Shown here: positions 42,705-52,948 of the stretch, in pieces | How the letters are laid out: every line of letters begins with the position of its first letter | Numbering within the stretch: the stretch's first letter is position 1 | Assembly: GCF_013041615.1 (NCBI RefSeq) | Contig: NZ_JABEPQ010000007.1 | Location: 1 to 64,000, forward strand | DNA: 64,000 bases | Reading direction: 5' to 3' | DNA from: Knoellia koreensis | GTDB taxonomy: Bacteria; Actinomycetota; Actinomycetes; Actinomycetales; Dermatophilaceae | Notes under the pieces: model-generated | The model's database searches: none | Told to the model about the DNA's origin: nothing | Seen by the model: the letters and a program-made list of their open reading frames with translations, nothing else | Position numbers and translations under genes: made by a program

Positions 42705-42745
42705 TCCCGCGGGATGCGCGCGCGGACTCTGACAGACTCGGCCCC

Positions 42746-44875
<2,130 letters not shown>

Positions 44876-44891
44876 GTGACAGGCGCCTGGC

Positions 44892-45549
44892 GTGGCTTGG
44901 CCCTCTGATCGTGACATGTGTCATGGGTTCTCCATGACGCCCGTCGTGACTTTGTCAAAGGTTTTGTCAAGTCATCCCCGCAACGAAGCCGCGGCTGGAC
45001 GACGAGCCGCTGCTGACGCGGCGCGTAAAGCGAGAGCTGTGCTGGTTCGAAATGCTGTTGCCGCCGAGTCGCAGAGCGATCGCAAGCGATACCCAGGTTG
45101 GGATTTCCAAGATCCTGCCGTGTTGGCGCATCAGACTCTGCGGCGTACCAGCGTTATCGCCACAGGCGTAGCGGGGGTGGGAGACGCCCTTCCCATAGCG
45201 TGCGGCTCGTCTGCGGTGGCTGACGGTCCCATTGGGGCCGCCTGCGCTGCCGGCGTCCTTGAGTCGACATCGTTCGCGGGCGCTGTGGGAGGTGTGACAG
45301 ACCTCGTCGACCAGGGTTTGGGCGAAGTGACTGGGGTGGGCCAAGGCTGGAATAACGGGGCCCGCGATCGCGGACATGTTCGGCGGATCCACAGCTGGCG
45401 CGAGCCTGGTCACCGCCCGTGCAGCTCGTGGAGTTGAGCTAGTTCATGAAGAGCAACAGCTCGAACCAGTAGGATCTGGAACGTTCAGTGGCTCTCTTGA
45501 CTTGAAGCTCTCTTGCCTGGAGCAGCACGTTCTCGAGTATCTGGGATAA
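44892..45549 (+). pseudogene. Frameshifted gene remnant in a low-GC scar
   Basis: One frame runs from ATG 44892 to a stop at 45437. Its last part is Gly/Ala-rich and sensible (GVAGVGDALPIACGSS, VTDLVDQGLGEV). Near 45340 the coding look jumps to the next frame, which is open from 45331 to a TAA at 45547 and reads GITGPAIADMFGGSTAGASL, then VELVHEEQQLEPVGSG. A frameshift joining the two is likely. The small-residue content recalls pretoxin regions of secreted polymorphic toxins, but this is weak. The stretch is poorer in GC than its surroundings, uses atypical codons and has no GTATGCCG copy, so it was probably acquired and is decaying. Confidence 0.4.
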
Positions 45550-45557
45550 CGCCTGGA

Positions 45558-45860
45558 ATGGTTGACAAGGACGTGAACGACCCGCGCTATGAATACGTGC
45601 GTAAGTCATGGCTTGCATCAGGGCGACGCGCACTGCGGTTCTTTGTGGGGGCGGGCCTCTACCTTGCGGTGAGTTTCGGCGCGATCGGTCTCTACAAGAT
45701 GGGGGTCGTATTTCGAACGACGGATTCTCTCGCGTGGTTTGAAATGGCCAGTACGGCTATTCTTATCGTCGCCTGGGTGGTGCTTGAGGTGGCCGTCTTC
45801 TTCCGCATGCGGCGGGACTTTCGTTACCTCCGTCAGGCTCGATCTCGCGGCGACAATTAG
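45558..45860 (+). CDS. Small two-helix membrane protein downstream of the remnant
   Basis: 100 residues with two membrane helices (FFVGAGLYLAVSFGAIGLY and AILIVAWVVLEVAVFF) and a basic C-terminus. I do not recognise it. It starts 8 bp after the TAA of the remnant, so it was once co-translated with it. Codon use and base composition differ from the rest of the window, as with its neighbour. An immunity protein for the lost toxin is one possibility, but no sequence evidence supports it beyond position. Confidence 0.55.
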   Translation: MVDKDVNDPRYEYVRKSWLASGRRALRFFVGAGLYLAVSFGAIGLYKMGVVFRTTDSLAWFEMASTAILIVAWVVLEVAVFFRMRRDFRYLRQARSRGDN

Positions 45861-46104
45861 GCGGTGTCACCCTGCCATTCGACCGTGGCTATTCGTTGGT
45901 CTCTTTCGCCTGCCCGGCGCGGCCGGCGCAACGGCAAAATTCTTCCACGAGGGTGAGGAAAGCTAAACGCTGGTCGATGGGGCGAGAACCGCCTGTATAT
46001 GTCGGCGCAGGTTGGGGTCAGATCGCTTGGGACCGGCGGTTCAGCAAGTACGACGTAGCCCTTGACCGGCGGACGGCGGGGTGCAAACACGAGGGAGTGC
46101 GCGG

Positions 46105-46614
46105 TCAGGGAAGGGTGTCGAGCGTGACCGCGGCCCTGACGGCGCGCAGCCGCCGGTGCAGCTCGCGGACCTCGTCGGCCAGCTCGGGCGCAGGCCCGTC
46201 GACGATGATCCCCGGCGCGACGACGTTCACCGGCAGCGGTGCCACCGGTGCCGGGCCGACGCCCCACTCGCGCAGCCAGCCGACGAACTGCTCGGTCGAC
46301 ACGGCATACACGATGCGACCGATCCCGACCCAGCCGTTGGCGGCCGCACACATGGGGCAGTGCTCGCCGGACGTGTAGAGCGTTGCGGCAGAACGCTCCT
46401 CGGCGCTCAGCAGCTCGGCCGCGCGACGCGCAAGGTCGAACTCGGGGTGCCGCGTCGCGTCGGCCAGGCTCGTCTCGCGGTTGCGGTCCTCGGCCACGCG
46501 CCGGCCGTCGTGGACCAGCACCGACCCGAACGGCTCGTCACCGGCATCGAGGGCCTCGCGCGCCAGCTCGACGCAGCGACGCAGGTGGGCGAGGTCGTCC
46601 TCGGTGAGCGCCAT
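46105..46614 (-). CDS. Nucleoside/guanine deaminase (CMP/dCMP deaminase family)
   Basis: 169 residues with the zinc site of the family: His and Glu in RHPEFDLA and the two cysteines in EHCPMCAAA. It removes an amino group from a purine or pyrimidine base; the closeness to GuaD-type enzymes (YTSGEHCPMC, GWVGIGRIVYAVS) favours guanine or a related purine, but the substrate is not fixed by sequence. ATG 46614 is the homology start; a longer frame to 46716 is not supported. About 240 bp before it (45861-46104) hold no gene. Confidence 0.85.
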   Translation of the reverse strand: MALTEDDLAHLRRCVELAREALDAGDEPFGSVLVHDGRRVAEDRNRETSLADATRHPEFDLARRAAELLSAEERSAATLYTSGEHCPMCAAANGWVGIGRIVYAVSTEQFVGWLREWGVGPAPVAPLPVNVVAPGIIVDGPAPELADEVRELHRRLRAVRAAVTLDTLP

Positions 46615-46766
46615 GCAGACAGCGTATGCCGCGTGGTCACCGCGGCGGGGGCGTCGGAGGCGGCGGGCAAGAGGTGGCGCCACGCCGGGCCACGGCGCAT
46701 AGTGGAAGCAGGTCATCGTCGGCTCCGGACACCCGGCCCGGTGCCCGACCTGAGTTGGGAGCAGCC

Positions 46767-47471
46767 ATGTCGCCGTCCGCCACCACCGTCACCCCAGACC
46801 TGGTCCCGGTCCTGTCCGCGGGCAAGCACCGCAACCCGCGCAAGGGTGCCTGCTTCATGGAGATGGCGTCGTTCCTGGCCGGCGAGAAGTGGAGCGACCG
46901 ACCCAAGTGCACCCACCCGCTGCTCGCGTCGATGGCCCGCCTCGTCAACGACGCACTCACCGACGAGGAGCGGTCGCGGATCGTCATGCTCGTGCCCGAG
47001 GTCGTCGGACTCACCGGTGACGCCCTCGAGATCGACGTGGCCCTGTCGGTGCGCGCTGCCGCCACGGCGTTGCCCGTCGTGTCGGCGACCCGGCAGAACG
47101 TCCTGGCCGTCGGCCTGCTGACGTCGCTGCGGATGATGGACTCGCTCGAGCGCGACCGTCCCGACCTGCGTGACCGGGCGCTCGCCGCGTTCGCGTCGGC
47201 CCCCGAGGCGACCGCCTGGGCCCGGCGCTACATCCGCGACGCGCGAGTTCGCGAGCGCGTCTTCCGTCGGCAGACGGCGCCCCACATCGTGGCGTATGCC
47301 GTGGAGGGCATCGCCGTGGCGTGCGTCGACCACCCGGCGGACCGGCTCGTCGAGCTGCTCACCGGCGCGATCGGCGAGGTGCGCGATCAGGTGCGCCCGA
47401 GCTCCACGACGACGCGCAGCGCGCTGTGGTCGGAGGCGACGGAGTCGATGATCTCGGCCGTCCGCGCCTGA
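46767..47471 (+). CDS. Conserved actinobacterial hypothetical protein
   Basis: 234 residues with the opening NPRKGACFMEMASFLAGEKWSD and CTHPLLASMARLVND, a block that recurs in actinobacterial proteins of unknown function. It is soluble and helical with no signal peptide. TTGGGAG lies upstream of the ATG. Its last 85 bp overlap the convergent endonuclease/exonuclease/phosphatase gene, so one of the ends may be misassigned. The role is unknown. Confidence 0.75.
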   Translation: MSPSATTVTPDLVPVLSAGKHRNPRKGACFMEMASFLAGEKWSDRPKCTHPLLASMARLVNDALTDEERSRIVMLVPEVVGLTGDALEIDVALSVRAAATALPVVSATRQNVLAVGLLTSLRMMDSLERDRPDLRDRALAAFASAPEATAWARRYIRDARVRERVFRRQTAPHIVAYAVEGIAVACVDHPADRLVELLTGAIGEVRDQVRPSSTTTRSALWSEATESMISAVRA

Positions 47472-48112
47472 AGCCCACCACCCAGCCAGATGTAGTCGAT
47501 CCGCCGCGGCGGGGGCTCGGCCGTGAACGTGGCGCCCGGTCCGGCGCCAACGCCCGCCCAGGCGTCATCGAGGTGTGTCGCGAGGAGCCGGTGGGTGGGT
47601 GACCCCGGCTCGGTGTTGAAGTCGCCCAGCAGGATCGTGGGCCGCTGGTCCAGGCCGGCGACGATCGCCTCGGCCTGCGCAAGCCGTTCGTCCTCGCGGT
47701 CCCACTGCAGGTGCGTGCCGAGCACCCGCACCGGGGTGCCGTCGACCTGCACCTCGGCCTCGAGGACCCCACGCTGCTCGCTTCCGTCGAAGCAGGGCAG
47801 GTGACGAATTCCCTTGTCCACCAAGCCGATCCGCGACAACAGCGCGGTCCCGTACTGGGCTCGTTCACCGGAGGGTGCCACGGGCTCGTCGTCGAGGCAC
47901 GCGGCATACGCGAGCTCCATGCCGAGGCGCCGGGCGAGGTACCCGGCCTGGTCGACGTGGCCGGTGAGCTCGCGTCGGTGACGGTCGACCTCCTGCAGGG
48001 CCACGAGGTCGGCGCCACTGGCGCGCACGACGTCGACGATGCGGTCGAGGTCGAGTGCGTCGTCCATCCCGATGCCGCCGTGGATGTTGTAGGTGAGGCA
48101 GGTGAGGGGCAT
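47387..48112 (-). CDS. Endonuclease/exonuclease/phosphatase family protein
   Basis: 241 residues with the EEP fold motifs in order: TYNIHGG, LQEVD with the metal-binding Glu, GTHLQWD, GDFNTEP, and SDHSALRV with the catalytic His. There is no signal peptide, so a cytoplasmic nuclease or phosphodiesterase is likely; the substrate is not visible. It ends overlapping the gene at 46767 by 85 bp. It starts 6 bp after the soxR stop on the same strand, so the two form an operon. Confidence 0.88.
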   Translation of the reverse strand: MPLTCLTYNIHGGIGMDDALDLDRIVDVVRASGADLVALQEVDRHRRELTGHVDQAGYLARRLGMELAYAACLDDEPVAPSGERAQYGTALLSRIGLVDKGIRHLPCFDGSEQRGVLEAEVQVDGTPVRVLGTHLQWDREDERLAQAEAIVAGLDQRPTILLGDFNTEPGSPTHRLLATHLDDAWAGVGAGPGATFTAEPPPRRIDYIWLGGGLQARTAEIIDSVASDHSALRVVVELGRT

Positions 48113-48118
48113 CGGACG

Positions 48119-48586
48119 TCACCTCATCTGCCGACGCAGGAGCCGGGGCAGGTATGCCGCGCCGGGCGCGTCATCGCTGTCGGCCGCCTCGTCGCCGGGG
48201 TTGGAGATGCCGCACTGCTTGAGCGACAGGCAGCCGCACCCGATGCATGAGTCGAGCTTGTCGCGCAGGGCTTGGAGGGCGGCGACCTGTTCGTCGAGCC
48301 GGCCGCGCCAGTCCACCGAGATGCGGTGCCAGTCGGACTTGGTGGGGGTGCGACCGCGGGGAAGCTCGGCGAGCTCGAGCCGGATCTCCTCGAGGGTGAG
48401 GCCGACGTTGCTGGCGGCGCGGATGAACGCGAGGCGGCGCAGCACGCTGCGCTGGTAGCGGCGCTGGCCGCCGGTCGTGCGGCTGGCCTCGATGAGCCCC
48501 TCGCGCTCGTAGTAGCGCAGCGCCGACGCGGCGAACCCGCTGCGGGCCGCCACCTGCGACACGGTGAGGACGTCGGTGCCGTCCAA
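48119..48586 (-). CDS. soxR: Redox-sensitive transcription activator SoxR
   Basis: 155 residues of the MerR family. The N-terminal winged helix reads SQVAARSGFAASALRYYEREGLI, and the four cysteines of the [2Fe-2S] cluster lie in CIGCGCLSLKQC near residue 120, the SoxR pattern. It responds to redox-cycling compounds. A TTG start with GGGAG upstream fits. In Actinobacteria SoxR controls a few oxidoreductase or transport genes directly, not SoxS. The target may be the DinB gene that diverges from it or genes elsewhere. Confidence 0.93.
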   Translation of the reverse strand: MDGTDVLTVSQVAARSGFAASALRYYEREGLIEASRTTGGQRRYQRSVLRRLAFIRAASNVGLTLEEIRLELAELPRGRTPTKSDWHRISVDWRGRLDEQVAALQALRDKLDSCIGCGCLSLKQCGISNPGDEAADSDDAPGAAYLPRLLRRQMR

Positions 48587-48694
48587 CGGGTCTCCCTTTC
48601 ACCCGAGCCAAACTTGCAGTTCGCTTCAAGTATCCACCGGCGTCGGCGCCGATCGGCGCAGGCGGCGGGTGCGCACCCGGCATACAGTCGAACC

Positions 48695-49213
48695 ATGACT
48701 CTCGGTGAGCTGCTGGTCGACTCCTTCACCCGCATCCGCGACGGCGCCCACGACGTCGTCGAGGGACTCACGCCCCAGCAGCTCGCGACCCGGCCCACAC
48801 CGCGGGCCAACTCGATCGCGTGGCTCGTCTGGCACCTCACCCGGGTGCAGGACGACCACATCGCCGACGTCGCCGGGCACGAGCAGGTGTGGACGGCCGA
48901 CGGCTGGGCGGACCGGTTCGGGCTGCCGTTCGACGCCGCCGAGACCGGCTACGGGATGAGCGCCGACGAGGTGGGCCAGGTGACCGGGCTGACCGCGGAG
49001 CAGCTGACCGGCTACCTCGACGCCGTGCACGACAAGACGGTCGCCTACGTGCGCGACCTCTCCGGCGACGACCTGGGTCGCGTCGTCGACGAGCGCTGGG
49101 ACCCGCCCGTCACCCTGGGCGTGCGCCTCGTGAGCATCGTGAACGACGACCAGCAGCACGTCGGCCAGGCGGCTTTCGTGCGAGGGCTCATCGAGGACGG
49201 CGCTCAGCGGTAG
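48695..49213 (+). CDS. DinB-superfamily (DUF664) protein
   Basis: 172 residues. The four-helix DinB fold is visible with metal-binding histidines in LVWHLTRVQDDHIAD and NDDQQHVGQAAFVRG. Some members are thiol-dependent S-transferases that use mycothiol in Actinobacteria. The gene is divergent from soxR (108 bp between), so redox stress control is plausible. The end overlaps the convergent fructosamine kinase gene by 10 bp. Confidence 0.88.
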   Translation: MTLGELLVDSFTRIRDGAHDVVEGLTPQQLATRPTPRANSIAWLVWHLTRVQDDHIADVAGHEQVWTADGWADRFGLPFDAAETGYGMSADEVGQVTGLTAEQLTGYLDAVHDKTVAYVRDLSGDDLGRVVDERWDPPVTLGVRLVSIVNDDQQHVGQAAFVRGLIEDGAQR

Positions 49214-49980
49214 CGCTTGGCCGCGGCCATGGCCCGCGCCGGGTAGTCGCCGCCGAACAGCACGGCGTGGACGAGCAGCGGGTGCAGCTGGTGCAGCGCC
49301 ACCCGGGCCGGCCACTCCGCGTCGAGCCGGTGCTGCTCGAGGTACCCACCGATGACGAAATCCCAATGGGGGCAACCGAAGAGCGAGAGCATCGCCAGGT
49401 CGGTCTCCCGGTGGCCACCGTGGGCAGCCGGGTCGATGAGAACCGCGCCGTCGGCGGTCCACAGGACGTTGCCGGACCACAGGTCACCGTGGATGCGGGC
49501 GGGCGAGCTGCCGTCGTCGAACTCGCCCCGGGAGACGCGCCGGGCCACCGCCTCCACCAGGTGCACGTCATGCCGGTGGAAGACGCCCCGGTCGACGCCG
49601 AGGGCGAGGGTCGGCAGGAGCCGCTGGTTCGCGTAGAACTCGCCCCAGGACGAGGTCGGCTGCAGCGGCAGCGGGAGGAGCTCGGACACCGGCCCGAGGT
49701 AGCCGTCGCCCGACCAGCCCGGCGGTGCCACGCCGAACGCGGAGGCGCCCGCGTCGTGGACCCGCGCCAGCCCGGCCCCGAACGCCTCCGCCATCCCGGG
49801 GTCGGGGTTGACGAAGCTCAGCCGGCGCAGGTCGAGGTGGTCCTCGCCGACCTCGAGCACCTCGGCGACCCGAGCGCCGCCAGGGGCGTCGGCGAGCCAC
49901 GCCAGCCCGGCGGCCTCCCACCGGAAGTACCCGGGTGGGGCCGTCGCGCTGCCCTTGCGGAAGACCGCGTCATCGGTCAC
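49204..49980 (-). CDS. Fructosamine kinase family protein
   Basis: 258 residues from GTG 49980. The catalytic loop IHGDLWSGNVLW and the following LIDPAAHGGHRETDLAMLSLFGC are the family signature of fructosamine-3-kinase relatives. These phosphorylate sugars bound to protein amines so the adduct falls apart, a repair role. The acceptor (glucose-, ribulose- or erythrulose-amine) cannot be told. No signal peptide; a GTATGCCG-like remnant (CGGCATAT) lies in the upstream gap. Confidence 0.9.
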   Translation of the reverse strand: MTDDAVFRKGSATAPPGYFRWEAAGLAWLADAPGGARVAEVLEVGEDHLDLRRLSFVNPDPGMAEAFGAGLARVHDAGASAFGVAPPGWSGDGYLGPVSELLPLPLQPTSSWGEFYANQRLLPTLALGVDRGVFHRHDVHLVEAVARRVSRGEFDDGSSPARIHGDLWSGNVLWTADGAVLIDPAAHGGHRETDLAMLSLFGCPHWDFVIGGYLEQHRLDAEWPARVALHQLHPLLVHAVLFGGDYPARAMAAAKRYR

Positions 49981-50144
49981 CGCAGCAGGGTATGTGTCCG
50001 GCGCCCCTGCGTGCGCCGGCGGCCGCTGCGGGTGACCACGCGGCATATCCGGCCGCCTCGTCATGCGAAGTCTTTGCCAAGCCCTGCCGCTGGCCTTACC
50101 CGCGGTAAACCGCTGGTATGCCGGGTGGCTGGCACGGTGGCCGC

Positions 50145-51299
50145 ATGCAGGGATACGTCGGGGTGCGTACGCGCCTGGCCGCGTTCGCGGCGCTCGTCCT
50201 CATCGCGGTCGGCGCGGCCTCCGCCCGGCCTGCCGCAGCCGCGACACCACTCACGGTCGCCCAGGCGATCGCGACCCAGAACGGGTCGGTCCAGACCGTG
50301 CGCGGCTACATCGTCGGCGAACCGGTGGCCACGAACACGGTCAACCGCAGCGGCTTCACCGCCGACTACGCCATCGCCCTGGCCGACACTGCGTCCGAGA
50401 CCGCCACCTCGCGGATGCTGTACGTGCAGCTCACCACCCAGTGGCGCGCGGCGTGGGGCCTGAAGTCCAACCCCGGCAACCTCGGCAAGCAGGTCGACGT
50501 CACCGGGGCGCTGGGCGCCTACTTCTCGCACCCGGGACAGAAGTCGCCGACCGCCATCGCGGCCTCCGGCGGCGGGTCGACCGAGCCCCCGCCCAGCGGT
50601 GGCGGCCCCTACGACGACACCTACTACAAGGATGCGATCGGCAAGAGCGGCAACGCACTTCGCACCTCGCTGCACACGATCATCAAGCAGCAGCGCGTCC
50701 TCACCTACGACCAGGTGTGGGATGCGTTGAAGGACACCGACCAGGACCCGGCGAACAGCAACAACGTCATCGAGATCTACTCGGGCCGCTCGATCGCCAA
50801 GAGCGACAACGGTGGCGGCGTCGACCAGTGGAACCGGGAGCACGTCTGGGCCAAGAGCCACGGCGACTTCGGCACGGTCAACGGCCCCGGCACCGACGTG
50901 CACCACCTGCGGCCCGAGGACGTCACCGTCAACGCCGACCGCGGCAACCTCGACTTCGACAACGGTGGCTCCGCGGTCAACCAGTGCCCCGACTGCTGGC
51001 GCGACGGCGACTCGTTCGAGCCGCGCGACGCGGTGAAGGGTGACGTCGCCCGAATGATCCTCTACATGGCCATCCGCTACGAGGGTGACGACGGCTGGCC
51101 GAACCTCGAGCCCAACGAGTCGGTGAACAACGGGTCGGCACCCGCGATCGGCAAGCTGAGCGTCCTCAAGGCCTGGAACGCGGCCGACCCGCCGGATGCC
51201 TTCGAGCAGCGGCGCAACCAGCGCATCTACGACCAGTGGCAGGGCAACCGCAACCCCTTCATCGACCACCCCGAGTGGGTGACGTCGATCTGGCCCTGA
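50145..51299 (+). CDS. Secreted endonuclease I family nuclease with N-terminal OB domain
   Basis: About 384 residues from ATG 50145; an ATG at 50118, which overlaps an octamer copy, would add 9 residues. A signal peptide (LAAFAALVLIAVGAASARPAAA) is followed by a YhcR-type OB domain (LTVAQAIATQNGSVQTVRGYI, about 35-140), a Gly/Pro linker, and an endonuclease I domain with WNREHVWAKSHGDF and DVHHLRPED holding the metal and catalytic histidines. It should degrade or nick extracellular DNA or RNA for nutrients or, in other bacteria, during DNA uptake. Terminated by the hairpin at 51313-51360. Confidence 0.92.
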   Translation: MQGYVGVRTRLAAFAALVLIAVGAASARPAAAATPLTVAQAIATQNGSVQTVRGYIVGEPVATNTVNRSGFTADYAIALADTASETATSRMLYVQLTTQWRAAWGLKSNPGNLGKQVDVTGALGAYFSHPGQKSPTAIAASGGGSTEPPPSGGGPYDDTYYKDAIGKSGNALRTSLHTIIKQQRVLTYDQVWDALKDTDQDPANSNNVIEIYSGRSIAKSDNGGGVDQWNREHVWAKSHGDFGTVNGPGTDVHHLRPEDVTVNADRGNLDFDNGGSAVNQCPDCWRDGDSFEPRDAVKGDVARMILYMAIRYEGDDGWPNLEPNESVNNGSAPAIGKLSVLKAWNAADPPDAFEQRRNQRIYDQWQGNRNPFIDHPEWVTSIWP

Positions 51300-51312
51300 G
51301 GGCCCCACACAC

Positions 51313-51360
51313 GTCCGGTCGGTCGCCGCCGCGTCCTCCGGTGTCGGCGACCGACCGGAC
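51313..51360 (+). terminator. Hairpin terminator after the nuclease gene
   Basis: Perfect 16-bp arms (51313-51328 and 51345-51360) enclose a 16-nt loop, 14 bp after the stop. Confidence 0.75.
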
Positions 51361-51428
51361 CTCCACCCATTCCGAGGATTTCGGGTCTTCGCCCCGGCAC
51401 GGTGACCTGCGGAGTTACAGTGGCGGGC

Positions 51429-52145
51429 ATGGATCTGGACACGCCGCTCGCACGGCTCATGGACGCGCTGCGCGGCAACCTCGAGGACCTCGACCAGCTG
51501 TCCCCGTACCTCGAGACCCTCGTGCAGGCGGTGAACTCCAACATCGACGGCTGCGACGCCGTGGGCGTCACGGTGGTGATGGAGGACCGGCCGCGCACCG
51601 CGGCATACACCACCGCGGGCACCCTCGAGATCGACGCGGTGCAGTATGCCGTGGGCGACGGACCGTGCCTCGACGCCTTCCGCAACCGGCGGGCGAACCT
51701 CGTCAGCTTTGCCCGCGGCGAGGAGCGCTGGCCCGCGTTCATGGACGCCTGCGACCCCGGTGACGTGCAGACCCTCTACGCCCTGCCGCTGGTCAGCGGT
51801 GACCGGTGCTACGGCGCGCTCAACCTCTACGCCTACGCCGCCGACGCGTTCGACGGCCTCGAGATGGGCGTCGTCGAGCTCGCGGCGAGCCGCGCGGCGG
51901 ACGCGATCGCGGCCGGTGTGGAGCTGTCCGGTGCACGCGCTGTCGCGGGTCAGATGGAGCAGGCCATGGCGAGCCGGGCCGTCATCGAGCAGGCCAAGGG
52001 CGTGCTCATGGCGCGGCACGGCATCAACGAGAAGGTCGCGTTCGAGCTGCTGCGCCGCCAGTCCCAGGAGCAGAACCTCAAGGTGCGCCTCCTGGCCGCT
52101 CAGCTGGTTGCCGAGGCCCAATCCTCCCGTTCTGCGGCGATGTGA
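51429..52145 (+). CDS. GAF- and ANTAR-domain antitermination regulator
   Basis: 238 residues. The N-terminal GAF domain (about 20-165, with VGDGPCLDAFRN and ALPLVSGDRCYGALNLYA) probably senses a ligand, and the C-terminal ANTAR domain (about 175-230, ASRAVIEQAKGVLMARHGINEKVAFELLRRQSQ) binds a two-hairpin RNA to prevent transcription termination. Such proteins are common in Actinobacteria. A strong terminator follows. I see no second hairpin with hexaloops just upstream of that terminator, so autoregulation is not supported. Confidence 0.93.
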   Translation: MDLDTPLARLMDALRGNLEDLDQLSPYLETLVQAVNSNIDGCDAVGVTVVMEDRPRTAAYTTAGTLEIDAVQYAVGDGPCLDAFRNRRANLVSFARGEERWPAFMDACDPGDVQTLYALPLVSGDRCYGALNLYAYAADAFDGLEMGVVELAASRAADAIAAGVELSGARAVAGQMEQAMASRAVIEQAKGVLMARHGINEKVAFELLRRQSQEQNLKVRLLAAQLVAEAQSSRSAAM

Positions 52146-52166
52146 GCTAGTCTCTCCCCCACCTGA

Positions 52167-52207
52167 AGCAACCGGGTAGGCCGCAAGGCCACCCGGTTGC
52201 TTTTTTG
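52167..52207 (+). terminator. Intrinsic terminator with GCAA tetraloop and T run
   Basis: The stem pairs 52167-52177 with 52191-52201, and 52179-52182 with 52187-52190, around the loop GCAA. TTTTTT follows from 52201. It is the most classical rho-independent terminator in the window, 22 bp after the ANTAR gene. Confidence 0.92.
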
Positions 52208-52231
52208 TGTCCGCGCGTCTCGGAGGTGTCC

Positions 52232-52939
52232 ATGTCTCGTGGTGACCTGCCCCATGGCAGTGCTTCCCCTGACCGGGTGCACTTCTGTTGCTATGCCTCG
52301 CCTGCGTCCGGGCGTCCTTCGCTGTGCGACCACGGGCAGCTGCTCGGCCACGCCACCCGTTCGGGTTGGCAGCTGCGGGCGGCGCGGGCCGCTGCCGAGG
52401 CGGAGGCCGGTGTCGAGCCGCACCGACCCGAGCTGTTCGACGGCTCCACCCTGCTCGTCTACGTCGTCGACCTCTACGACCCGCGGGCCCGTGACTACCA
52501 GCCGTCGGTGAACGCCGTCCTGCGCGAGGCCGTGCCGCCGGTCGACGTCGAGGTCGTGCAGTCGGGGCGCTACGCGTCGCTGGCGGCCGCCGCAGGGCTC
52601 ATCGCCCTGCTGGCCACCGACCACGAGGACCCGGGCGCCGTGCTCGACGCGGTGCAGGACGAGTTCTTCGTCGCCGGCCGCGCCCTCGACGAGCCCGGGG
52701 TGCTGGCGGCGGTGTCGGACCGGCTGGGTGTCGACGGGGAGGCGGTCGAGCTGTTCGCCACGAGCGAGCGCGCGCTGGAGCTCGCGCGTGAGGACGTGGC
52801 GCTCGCCAAGGAGCTCGACGCGCGCGGCGGACCCGTGCTGCTCGCGAGCCGTGGACAGCGGCTGTTCGAGTTCGACGGGCCGGGTGCCTCCGGCCAGCGA
52901 CTGGTCGACCAGTTCAGGACTGTGCTCGAGAGGTCATAG
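52232..52939 (+). CDS. Hypothetical protein with possible thioredoxin-like (DsbA-type) fold
   Basis: 235 residues from ATG 52232, which has GGAGGTG upstream. The C-terminal half (DAVQDEFFVAGRALDEPGVL, LAKELDARGGPVLLASRGQR) resembles the helical insertion and closing strand of DsbA/FrnE-type proteins. The N-terminal active site is not a normal CxxC: only FCCYAS is seen. It may therefore be a non-catalytic or divergent relative. It is followed after 9 bp by the App1 gene on the same strand. Confidence 0.5.
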   Translation: MSRGDLPHGSASPDRVHFCCYASPASGRPSLCDHGQLLGHATRSGWQLRAARAAAEAEAGVEPHRPELFDGSTLLVYVVDLYDPRARDYQPSVNAVLREAVPPVDVEVVQSGRYASLAAAAGLIALLATDHEDPGAVLDAVQDEFFVAGRALDEPGVLAAVSDRLGVDGEAVELFATSERALELAREDVALAKELDARGGPVLLASRGQRLFEFDGPGASGQRLVDQFRTVLERS

Positions 52940-52948
52940 GGTCTGTCC

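Noticed and set aside
44967-45413. Minus-strand frame of 148 codons in the scar region
   Set aside because: Ser- and Arg-rich with no motif; overlaps a plus-strand remnant with more sensible sequence.
52146-52210. ANTAR target RNA controlling the ANTAR gene
   Set aside because: Only one hairpin with a GCAA tetraloop lies there; ANTAR targets need two hairpins with hexaloops.
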